Part shown: piece after piece, positions 1-8,231 of the stretch
Layout of the letters: every line of letters starts with the position of its first letter
Position numbering within the stretch: the first letter of the stretch is position 1
Source: JANNXQ01 sp038238555
GTDB lineage: Bacteria; Verrucomicrobiota; Verrucomicrobiia; Chthoniobacterales; Chthoniobacteraceae
Direction: 5' to 3'
Assembly: GCA_038238555.1 (NCBI GenBank)
Contig: JBBRXP010000006.1
Location: 1 to 64,000, forward strand
DNA length: 64,000 bases
Program-made: the position numbers and the translations under genes
The notes under the pieces: generated by a model
What the model saw: only the letters and a program-made list of their open reading frames with translations
Database searches by the model: none
What the model was told of the DNA's origin: nothing

Positions 1-1232
1 CCATGGCCCGAAAGAATTGCTCGGCCCGGACGATGCGCGTGTGATTACCGGGATGCAGGCGGATTTCGGACGAACGGAACCGTATCTGCGCGGGAACAAT
101 CCGGTGGCGTTTGCAGCCAAGCCCGGAACTTTCGCCGTCGCGCGCGAGAATCCCTCACTCGTCTGCGGCCCGCCCATCGCCCCGCTGGCCTACGAGATGC
201 AGCATTGGGCAAAGCTCTTTCGCGTGCGCGACGGCGGTTTGCCGCCACTAAAAGTGTTACTCGATCGCGTGGTCGGCTTCCGCGGCGTCGGCGAGATCGG
301 GATGGAGGGCGGCATTAGTTGGAGTGACTTTGCAAAACTCGACGCGATCACCCGGCGGCTCAGCACGAAAGGATACGCCAGCCGTGCCGATGCCACTGGC
401 GCGGTCGCGCAGCGACTCACGCTGAATCTCGGTGTCGTCGAAGACTTCGCGCACGATCCGGCATCCGGCATGTGGAGTCTGCAAATCAAAACGGTCGAGC
501 CAAACGGACGGAACCGCTGGGACTTCCTGGCAACTTCCGGCACCCACACCGTCAGCTCCTCCGAAACCGCCGAAGCGCATTCTCGCCGATATTGTTTTTC
601 CCAAGCTCACTTTCGGTGCTGGGGCGCTGTATTTATACTCAGATCAAACCAATGAGTTCTTCCGCTGGCCGCTCGGCGCGAAAGCCAAGGAAAAGCTCAA
701 AGGCGAAGTTTCATTCTCCGAACTGGCTCCGGGATTTGCAGGCAAGTCGATCCTCGCACTTGAAGCGGACAACACACTCGGGCGAGGTGGGGATACCCTT
801 TTGCGCTTCAACGGTGCGACTTCCCAGCCCGTTGTGAAAGCAGAACTCACTCAGGCAAGGTGCATCGTCGAGATTTCCGCTGGCGACTTTGCGTGGCTGA
901 ACACCGAGGCAGCGGGAACGATTCAGTTCATGGATGGCGGCACCAAGCTGCACGAAGCGCGCATTTGCGATGAAGAACTCGGTGGACTCGCTCCCACCGA
1001 CGATGGCTTGGTAGCGATCAATTGGCAGCGCACCCGTCTCTACCGCCGGCGCACGAGTGGCGCAGTCGAGTCCGCGTGGCTTCTCGACGCGGAAGATCGA
1101 CCGATCGTGGAGTATCATTTCGGCAACGGTGGCCTCCATTCTTTCGGCGCGGAGGCATGGTTCGCCAGCAACCAGAGCCTGCTGCAAATCGACTTGGCCC
1201 GCCTCGATTGGCAGCAGATGCCAGCGCGCTGA
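1..1232 (+). pseudogene. Unrecognised protein, 5' end outside window, one frame break
   Basis: The reading frame is open from the first bases of the window, so the 5' end is missing. The first frame runs to about 560 and then turns into a low-complexity tail. A second frame is coherent from about 555 (residues SAPPKPPKRILADIVFP) to the TGA at 1230-1232. Joining the two gives a continuous protein of at least 400 residues, so I read it as one gene with a single indel near 545-575. The second half is rich in short beta-like stretches with Trp, Gly and Phe, as in a beta-propeller, but I do not recognise the family. It converges on the large STAND gene with about 20 bp between the two stop codons. 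No function is claimed. Confidence 0.5.
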
Positions 1233-1252
1233 CATGCGGGCAAAAGCTCTGA

Positions 1253-4200
1253 CTACGCGTGAGCGCCGAAACGATTTCCGGCAAGCGCAAGAACTTCACT
1301 TCCCAATGGATGCTGTAACGCCGCGAGCTTGAGCGCGAAGGCCATGAAGGCATCGCGCGCCTCCACGCTTCCATTCAGCTCTTGCCAATGCTCGTCGAGC
1401 AACAGCCGTAGAAAGCCAGCGAGTGAGTCTCGGATATCCGACTCTCTCCAGAAGTATTGATCGCCGATCGGAACCTTCCCGTGCAGGCGGAGTAGTCCGT
1501 CCATCCGAAGGTCGCGAGCCGCGCGCGTCTTCAGAAAATGAATGTAGGAGCGAGCATCGTAGCAGTTGCCAATGTTGCGCTCGGCCCAGCGCTCTTGAAA
1601 TGCGCGGACCGTTTCGACCGCAGGGGCCAATCTTTCGTCCCAAAATTCGGAGGTGAATCGCGAGAAGCCGAGCAGGTTTTTCCACAGATCGCGGGAGTCG
1701 CCACGATCAAACCCTGGACCCGCCTTCCAGGCCGGCGTTCCTTTGGCTTGCTCGGCGTATTCGAGGATCGCCAGCCATTGCTCAATGAACGCGGGAGCGA
1801 CTTCCTCATGTCCGGCAGCCTCAATCATCCAACGACCGAAAAACGCATCAATCCATCGGACGGCAGTTAAGCCGACTGCAAACAAGGGTTCCCAAAATCT
1901 CCGGTGATCTTCTCCGGGGCGAAGGCGCGCCACGATCCTGCCGATTCGTTCGATCAAGCGACGCTCATCTTCGTAAGGCCAATGCTGTTGGTGGTCATAC
2001 CACGGCTCCGGCGGCTCCGGTGAGGCTGCCATTTGCCGAATGCGCGTGAGGGCGCAAAGAAAACTCTGCCGGTGGTGATCCAGCCATTTTTCCCGTTCCG
2101 CGACATTGTGGACTGCGGTTAAGTCTTCAGCCCAAGCCAGCGCCGCGGTGAGATGACCTATGTCGAGTCCGTTGGTGAGTTTTCGACCACTATGCCCCTC
2201 TTGCGAATCAGCCAGTATCGTCCAGTCCGCAGGAAGCGGTTCCGTCTGGCCGGCCATGAACGTCTCTAAATGTGCGGCGACCCATGCATCTCGATCAAAC
2301 GTCCGCTCCGGTGCGTGTTTCTCCATCTGCGCTCGATGACGCGCTGGCGCATAGCGAATGGTGTGAGCGAGGAGCCGGTCAAAATGTGCGCCGAGTTGCA
2401 CGCGATGCTTGGCGGCGATGCTCATGACTCGCGAGACGACGAGGTAACGATCCCACAACACGAGGGCACCGACTGACTGTAAAAGGAACGGCTCGTCCGG
2501 CTGTTCGCACCAAAGCGTCGTCAAAGCCCACGCCGCGAAGCTATCCCATTTGAAGTCGGTAGTATCGTCATCCACGAACCAGAACCGCCGGGGTTGTTTG
2601 GCTCCGATTTCCACGAGAATGGTGCCCGCTTCGTTTTCCCGCACTGGGTCAGCGGCAAGCCATGCGCGGTGCCGCACGACGGCTACAGCGACGATGCCGC
2701 AAAGCGCGTCCTCATTGTCGCGGATTCCGCGTTCCTCGTCAGGCACGGACAACGCTCGCACCGTCGCAAGTTGCGACCACATTTCAATCATCTGCGCCTC
2801 AGTGCATTCGGCGTCTTCCATCAGAATCTGTCGGCACCGAAATGGAACCTGCAACAGCAGCTCCGAGCGCTTCAATTGTTCGAGGTCTTCCGGCGTCGGC
2901 TGCGGCAGGGTAGCGGGTGGGTCGTATATGATGAGCGTGCGATCTTCCTGCTGCTCAGCGTGCCAGTTTGCAGGATCGAACTCCGATGCAATCCGCGCCA
3001 GCCAAGGCGGAGCCGGATTTTCTTCCGTCGCCGAATCCAAACGAGCCTGCCAGGTGCGGCGGAAGTCCGCGACCATTTCCCTCCATGCCGCTTGGTTGAG
3101 GAACATCCGCATCACCAGCCGATGGATGGATTCCTTCCGATGCGGCATCTCCACCCATTCACGCCAAGCCTCCACTACTCCGGGAGAATTTTCGTAAAAC
3201 GACGAAGCGTGAAAGTTGCCCTCACCGCGCAGCGTCAGGGCATCTTCATGCCAGTAGAAATCCACCGCTTCAACAAGCGGACGCAGCGGGCCTAGAAACA
3301 ATTCCGGCTTTCGCTTTCCGACACAGATGAGCACGCCCGCCAGCGCAATCGAACGACTTTCGCGAAGAATGGTGGCGATGTGATCGTCCAGCGGCTCATC
3401 CGCATCCATGAGCAGATAGAACCATTTTTCGAGCGACAAGAGCGCGCACCCGATAGCTTTCGGGGCGAACACATGGCCTTGATGCCACACATACGAAAAC
3501 TGATGACCGCGCCACTCGCGAGTCTCGCCATTCACCGTGACAGGAACCGCGAGATGCTGGCGGACATCTTCGCCAATCTCTTCCGCGCGGTCGGTCGCAA
3601 AGTTCACTAAGCTGATGATGGCCGGCAACGCCACGGTGGGGTTGATGCGAAGAAAAATCAGGAATGGTCCGCTGATCCAAAAACACGACTCGTGACGCAG
3701 CGCTTCTGAAGCGAAACCGTGTTCATCAATGTCATGATGGCGGTCGCGGGGATGCCAGTTCGCGTGCGGAAGATTGAGCAAAACGGCGGACATGATCTCC
3801 GCACCCACTTCGGGGAGTGCGCGAAACAGCAGCCCGGAGTGATTGCCATCCATGAAAGCATTGCGGAAGATTCGCGCACACGGACGTTGTGGCCCTTCCG
3901 GCCACGGAGTCGGCGGGCCGGGATCGGGGACAAATTGCGAGTGATGATGCCGCTCCTCTCCCGGAGAGCCGTCGTCAGAATCTGGCGGACGCCGCCCGCA
4001 AAATTTCAACGCCAAGTGCGAAACCTCGTCTGGCATTTCGGGCGCGGCAGCCAGAAGTGCCTGACATGCTTTTTCCGCGGCGGAAACGCCGTTATGCTTG
4101 CCATGCCACTCGTCTTCTTTGCGATAAACTTGGCGCGCGGAGACGACGGCCAAAATTGCGGCGTCTTTCATGCCAACGGCGATGTGGCCATGAAACCTAA

Positions 4201-6442
4201 GCCAAAGAAGGCAAAGCTCGGCAACCTCGCCTCGGGCTAACGTCGTCACTTCCTCCGCGTTTGCGGCCAGGAATTCGAGAACGCCCAGCCAATACGGACC
4301 CCACGGCAAACGATAGAGGACAGACGCTTGAAGCTGTAGATCAGCATTCCGCGACGCGAATCGAGCGACCATTTCTTCGTCGGGATAAGTTGCCACCCGC
4401 AGGAATTGACGAAGGAATCGACGCGATAGCTTTCCTTCGTTGAGTTGAAGCGCGGGCCAAAGCCGATCCAGCACCACGGGCTGGTTTGACGCGAAGACGG
4501 GAGCTTCGAGCAAGAGATTCTGCGCCATTTCATCTCCCGCCGAATTGCTCCCAAAAGCGTTGAAGAACTCCTGCCAGGCTGCGGAGTCTGTTTGATGTTC
4601 GAGCAGGTCGAGTCCGTGAAAGCGCACCGCACGATGCCAAAACGGCGAATGCAAACGGCTTTGCAGGAATGCGGCGGCAGCGTCTCCCTGCACCTGCAAT
4701 TCACGCTGCCGCGCCCAATCGGCGGTCAGCTCGTGAGAGAACCGAACCGTGCGGCGCGCTCCGTCGATTTCCAGATGTCCCTCGCGTCCGAGTTGCGCGA
4801 GCGCCTCGGCTTCCTCACACGAAAATGAGTCCAGCGATACGGACGCAGCCATTCTATCGGCGAGCTGCACCGCGAGCTTGCGCGCGACCAGATCGCGGAA
4901 ACTTGCCGGATCTTCGCGACTGATCGTGCTGCGCCAGAACCAGCGCGCAAAGTCCGATTCCGTGGCCCACGGCAGCGGGGTGTCCGTGGCCTGCCAATAC
5001 GTGGCGACAATATCGAGCGCTTTGGGCCAGCAAAGGAGCGGGAGGAGATGCGGGCGCTGACCAAGCAGCCGCAGAGACGGAACACGCTCACACGCTCGTC
5101 GCACCTGTTTCTCACTGAACCTTTCGACGCGAACGATCTCGCTGGGCAGGGCGACTCCTCTGCGGATGAGTTGACCGCGAACCCTCTCCCAATCCTCCGG
5201 GCAGCAGATGAGCACTGTTTCCCAGCGATCTTCCGCCTCCGGCGCGAAGGCAGCGCGAAGAACCATCGCGGCCTCGTCGAAAGCGGCTTCGTCGAAACAC
5301 TTGTCGAGGCCATCCAGGACCAGCCGCATTCGGCAACTTGTGTTGGCGAACAATTTGTCAACGCCGCGCGATAGGCGGAACAGTGCTCGCAACCCACCGG
5401 GCGCAGCGAGATCGCTCGCCCGCAACCAGACCACTTGCGCCTCAGCCATCTGCGCCCACCCACAACTCAGGACGCTCTTGCCATTGCCGGAAGCTCCGAG
5501 CACGGCGACGCGCCGATGCTTGCTCACACGGACATTGATTCGCTCGATCAAATCTCCTCTCGCGACGGAGACCTGACCGCCGATTTTTGTCGGTAGCGAC
5601 GCCATCCGCTGCCCGCTCTCCGTCAGGATGCCCGCCCAATCGGCAGCGTAATCGGGATGCTGCTTGAGCGGAAAACGGTGCCCCAATTTCGCCAGCAAAT
5701 CCGGCAGCGTGATGCGGCCGCCTTTGCGTCTGACACTGCTGGCAAAAGTCACGACCGCATCCCAAAGGTCGCTGGCACGAGCACGGTCGGTATCCCGCAA
5801 AATTTGCTGGCAAAGGGCAATCGCTTGCGTCGCGCTCTGCGAATCCGCGTGCTGAAAATCGACCTGCGCGAGGCGGAATCCCCGCAACAAGCGGACAGTT
5901 CCGACCGAATCCATTGCCACCCCGGAAACTTCGTCCGGAATTCGGAGGCTCTGAAAAGCCGCCCGACGTTGCGGCGAAGGCTCCGCGTCGCTCGCATAGC
6001 GTTCGGCCATCGTTTCCGGTGCCATCGCACGCGCTGCTTCCGTGAGACCGGACCATGTCTCGCTGACCTCGGGCTCATGCTGCGCAGCGACCAGCGTGAG
6101 CGAATCGCGTTCGCGCTGGAAATCGGGATTTTCGTTGGTCAACCACTGCCCCCAAAGCGCCCGGGCAAACTCCCGCGGCGCACCGGCCTTCGTGAAAACA
6201 ACATGGCTTTTCACGGAGCACGCACATCGGCGCCCCTTGCCGCTCGTTTCAATGCTCAAGACAACATCGTCGAAGAGCCAGCCATCCTGCCTCATCTGAC
6301 ACTCAATGGCGCGAATCGTCCCTTCACCCGCTCCACGCCACGAGACACCGGCAAGAAGATGGCACGCCAAATAGCCGACGACGCAATCTTCGACGGCGAA
6401 TCCTTCCCCAGAGGTATTCTTTACGGGCGGATATTTAGCCAT
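1253..6442 (-). CDS. Avs-like STAND NTPase with N-terminal nuclease-like domain
   Basis: A very large protein of about 1729 residues. I chose the ATG at 6442 because the N-terminal domain begins directly after it (MAKYPPVKNTSGEGFAVED); an upstream in-frame start at 6517 adds only unlikely sequence. Residues about 10-80 resemble the Cap4/DUF4297-type PD-(D/E)xK fold: a GEGFAVED helix, the acidic pair DDVVLSI near 58 and CSVKSH near 76. Around 315-323 is a Walker A (GASGNGKS) and around 373-380 a Walker B (RLVLDGLDKC), typical of STAND ATPases. The remaining roughly 1300 residues are helical and Trp-rich, as in the sensor half of Avs/NLR-like proteins. Known Avs proteins bind a phage protein, oligomerise and activate the N-terminal effector. 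The nuclease assignment is weaker than the STAND assignment. The gene stands alone, upstream of and divergent from the riboswitch-nrd unit. Confidence 0.7.
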   Translation of the reverse strand: MAKYPPVKNTSGEGFAVEDCVVGYLACHLLAGVSWRGAGEGTIRAIECQMRQDGWLFDDVVLSIETSGKGRRCACSVKSHVVFTKAGAPREFARALWGQWLTNENPDFQRERDSLTLVAAQHEPEVSETWSGLTEAARAMAPETMAERYASDAEPSPQRRAAFQSLRIPDEVSGVAMDSVGTVRLLRGFRLAQVDFQHADSQSATQAIALCQQILRDTDRARASDLWDAVVTFASSVRRKGGRITLPDLLAKLGHRFPLKQHPDYAADWAGILTESGQRMASLPTKIGGQVSVARGDLIERINVRVSKHRRVAVLGASGNGKSVLSCGWAQMAEAQVVWLRASDLAAPGGLRALFRLSRGVDKLFANTSCRMRLVLDGLDKCFDEAAFDEAAMVLRAAFAPEAEDRWETVLICCPEDWERVRGQLIRRGVALPSEIVRVERFSEKQVRRACERVPSLRLLGQRPHLLPLLCWPKALDIVATYWQATDTPLPWATESDFARWFWRSTISREDPASFRDLVARKLAVQLADRMAASVSLDSFSCEEAEALAQLGREGHLEIDGARRTVRFSHELTADWARQRELQVQGDAAAAFLQSRLHSPFWHRAVRFHGLDLLEHQTDSAAWQEFFNAFGSNSAGDEMAQNLLLEAPVFASNQPVVLDRLWPALQLNEGKLSRRFLRQFLRVATYPDEEMVARFASRNADLQLQASVLYRLPWGPYWLGVLEFLAANAEEVTTLARGEVAELCLLWLRFHGHIAVGMKDAAILAVVSARQVYRKEDEWHGKHNGVSAAEKACQALLAAAPEMPDEVSHLALKFCGRRPPDSDDGSPGEERHHHSQFVPDPGPPTPWPEGPQRPCARIFRNAFMDGNHSGLLFRALPEVGAEIMSAVLLNLPHANWHPRDRHHDIDEHGFASEALRHESCFWISGPFLIFLRINPTVALPAIISLVNFATDRAEEIGEDVRQHLAVPVTVNGETREWRGHQFSYVWHQGHVFAPKAIGCALLSLEKWFYLLMDADEPLDDHIATILRESRSIALAGVLICVGKRKPELFLGPLRPLVEAVDFYWHEDALTLRGEGNFHASSFYENSPGVVEAWREWVEMPHRKESIHRLVMRMFLNQAAWREMVADFRRTWQARLDSATEENPAPPWLARIASEFDPANWHAEQQEDRTLIIYDPPATLPQPTPEDLEQLKRSELLLQVPFRCRQILMEDAECTEAQMIEMWSQLATVRALSVPDEERGIRDNEDALCGIVAVAVVRHRAWLAADPVRENEAGTILVEIGAKQPRRFWFVDDDTTDFKWDSFAAWALTTLWCEQPDEPFLLQSVGALVLWDRYLVVSRVMSIAAKHRVQLGAHFDRLLAHTIRYAPARHRAQMEKHAPERTFDRDAWVAAHLETFMAGQTEPLPADWTILADSQEGHSGRKLTNGLDIGHLTAALAWAEDLTAVHNVAEREKWLDHHRQSFLCALTRIRQMAASPEPPEPWYDHQQHWPYEDERRLIERIGRIVARLRPGEDHRRFWEPLFAVGLTAVRWIDAFFGRWMIEAAGHEEVAPAFIEQWLAILEYAEQAKGTPAWKAGPGFDRGDSRDLWKNLLGFSRFTSEFWDERLAPAVETVRAFQERWAERNIGNCYDARSYIHFLKTRAARDLRMDGLLRLHGKVPIGDQYFWRESDIRDSLAGFLRLLLDEHWQELNGSVEARDAFMAFALKLAALQHPLGSEVLALAGNRFGAHA

Positions 6443-6572
6443 GAAGCGGAAGAGTGACGCGAGGCGTGGATGCGCCAAAGCAGGCCGCATCCAGAGGTGA
6501 CCTTTGAGAGATCTCAAAATTCTTCATGGATGGCTCGTTCAAGAAATGCGCGGCTTTGTCGAAAAAAATCGC

Positions 6573-6602
6573 TTGCGGTCTTTGGTCCGCCTCCGCTATA
6601 TG
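6573..6602 (+). promoter_or_regulatory. Possible sigma-70 promoter for the nrd operon
   Basis: TTGCGG at 6573-6578 and TATATG at 6597-6602 are separated by 18 bp and lie about 45 bp upstream of the riboswitch. Position and spacing fit, but the match is only fair and no transcript start is known. Confidence 0.3.
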
Positions 6603-6647
6603 CTGCGGTAGTTCTTTGAAGTATCCACAACATATTGTGGATTTATC

Positions 6648-6823
6648 GCCAGCAAGTGCCTCTGGTCACGGCCAGAGGAGAATAGGGAACCGGGTGTAAA
6701 TCCCGGGCGGTTCAGCCCGCTGTATCGAGCGACGAAAGTTCCATCAAAGCCGCTGGGTCTCCACGGACCCGGTAAGGCGGAGCGAGTAGGACGACCTCGG
6801 AGCCAGAAGACCTGCTTGCCGGC
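6648..6823 (+). promoter_or_regulatory. Cobalamin (adenosylcobalamin) riboswitch
   Basis: The B12 box AGCCAGAAGACCTGC is at 6801-6815. Upstream is the conserved core: GAATAGGGAA at about 6679-6688, a CGGGTGTAAATCCCGG segment and GGCGG...CCCGC. The outer stem P1 can be closed by GCCAGCAAG (6648-6656) with CTTGCCGGC (6815-6823), with one A/C mismatch. It lies in the leader of nrdB and is followed about 110 bp later by an intrinsic terminator. The expected behaviour is that cobalamin binding turns off the downstream B12-independent ribonucleotide reductase, as described for nrdAB of Streptomyces. Confidence 0.92.
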
Positions 6824-6931
6824 ACTCATCACGACTTCGCCCGAGTGGGCGAGGCCGACTGTCCCGCCAGGACAGGATGGGATTCTGACCGTCTTTTTGC
6901 GCTCACTCCGGCTCCGGCGTGCAGCCTTGGA

Positions 6932-6979
6932 GCCTTCGGTTTCCTCTCTTCGAGCGGGAGAAAAACCGAAGGCTTTTTT
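6932..6979 (+). terminator. Intrinsic terminator in the nrd leader (attenuator)
   Basis: GCCTTCGGTTT at 6932-6942 pairs perfectly with AAACCGAAGGC at 6963-6973 and is followed by six T (6974-6979). It sits between the cobalamin riboswitch and nrdB, so it most likely acts as the expression platform: ligand-bound RNA would terminate here. The competing antiterminator pairing was not worked out. Confidence 0.85.
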
Positions 6980-7045
6980 GTCTCGGGATTTCTCCTGCGA
7001 ATGCGCCGTGGCTGGCGCTTTTTGACTCCGAACAAATCTCCACGA

Positions 7046-8206
7046 ATGAGCACTGCCCTCCCCGAAACTGCGTCATCAGCCGCCGACGAATCACTGCCGC
7101 TTTCTGTCGCAGAAGTCGGCGACCACATCGTCTATCGCATCGGCCAAAAGACCTTTCGGCTCGACAAGACAAAGGCCCGAGCGCGGCTCGCGGGCAAGCG
7201 CGTCATCAACGGGGAGCGCAGCGCGGAGCTGAACATCCTGCCGCTCAAATACCACGAGGCATACCGCATCTATAAGCAGATGAAGGCGAACCACTGGGAG
7301 CCCGATGTCATCGACATGACAAAGGATTGCAGCCAGTGGAACACCGGCGTGCTGAGCGCGAAGCAGCGGTGGGTTATCGAGATGGGCGTTGGCTATTTCT
7401 CGGCGGCGGAAGGGATCGTCGGCGACAGCGTGCTCCATGTCATTGAGGACAACCTCACCGCCGCGGAGCTGAAGCACGCGGCGCTTCGTCACATCGCGGA
7501 GGAATCCATCCACATGGACTCGCTGCTGCACATCATCGGCAGCCTCAACATCGACCTCGACGAAGTGACGGCGAAGTTCGCGGACATCCCCTCGATTCGC
7601 GCGAAAAACGCCTTCATCACGCGCCACATGCCGGAGTTGAAAATGGGCATCGACCTCACGCAAACGCCGAACAAACAGAAATTCGCGAAGGCAATTTTCG
7701 GGATCACGCAAGTGATGGAAGGCACGCAGTTCTACGCGCTCTTCGCGATGATCCTCTCGCTTCACCGGCAAAACAAAATGACCGGCATCGGGCAGATGAT
7801 TCAATACACGCTGCGCGACGAGTCGAACCACATCGCGCTCGGGCGCTACATCCTCACGGAACTGATCAACGAAAACCCGGATGTTTGGACGCAGGAGTTT
7901 CAGCGCGAGCTCGTCGAGTTCATGCGCGAAGGCGTGGAGCTGGAGAAGGATTTCGTCCGCGATTGCCTGCCGGAAGACACGGTTGGAATGACGCAGCAGG
8001 ACTTCCTCGATTACGTCGATTACAACGCTGATCGCCGCCTCGCGGGCCTTAATCTACCGGCACTCTCCGAAGTCCGAGCCAACCCATTCCCTTGGCTCGA
8101 TGAGGTGATCTTCCTGCGCAAAGAGAAGAACTTTTTTGAAACGCGCGTCACCGAATACCAGACGAGCGGAAGCGTGAAAAACGCGAGCGAAGACGACCTG
8201 ATTTGA
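7046..8206 (+). CDS. nrdB: Ribonucleotide reductase beta subunit, class Ic-type (tyrosine-less R2)
   Basis: 386 residues starting at MSTALPETAS. This is the metal-cofactor subunit of class I ribonucleoside-diphosphate reductase, which makes dNDPs together with NrdA. The six metal ligands can be placed: Glu122 (YFSAAEGIVG), Glu153 and His156 (EESIHMD), Glu225 (VMEGTQFY), Glu259 and His262 (RDESNHI). Aligning ESIHMDSLLHII with the E. coli R2 segment ETIHSRSYTHII places Leu160 where the radical Tyr122 lies. The first ligand is Glu, where E. coli has Asp84. Both features mark the class Ic (Mn/Fe, Chlamydia-like) group. I chose this ATG over an upstream in-frame codon because the upstream stretch is the riboswitch/terminator leader. 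It is co-transcribed with nrdA, 25 bp downstream. Confidence 0.95.
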   Translation: MSTALPETASSAADESLPLSVAEVGDHIVYRIGQKTFRLDKTKARARLAGKRVINGERSAELNILPLKYHEAYRIYKQMKANHWEPDVIDMTKDCSQWNTGVLSAKQRWVIEMGVGYFSAAEGIVGDSVLHVIEDNLTAAELKHAALRHIAEESIHMDSLLHIIGSLNIDLDEVTAKFADIPSIRAKNAFITRHMPELKMGIDLTQTPNKQKFAKAIFGITQVMEGTQFYALFAMILSLHRQNKMTGIGQMIQYTLRDESNHIALGRYILTELINENPDVWTQEFQRELVEFMREGVELEKDFVRDCLPEDTVGMTQQDFLDYVDYNADRRLAGLNLPALSEVRANPFPWLDEVIFLRKEKNFFETRVTEYQTSGSVKNASEDDLI

Positions 8207-8231
8207 ATCCGTAACAACCCATCCCATTCCC

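Noticed and set aside
6319..6334. 16-base identity TCCCTTCACCCGCTCC to the tRNA-Gly fragment at 62283-62298
   Set aside because: It lies inside the Avs-like coding frame, coding RGAGEG without any break, and would put nrd and metE inside the element. I treat it as chance in GC-rich DNA, though a 16-mer is long; a direct search for att copies would settle it.
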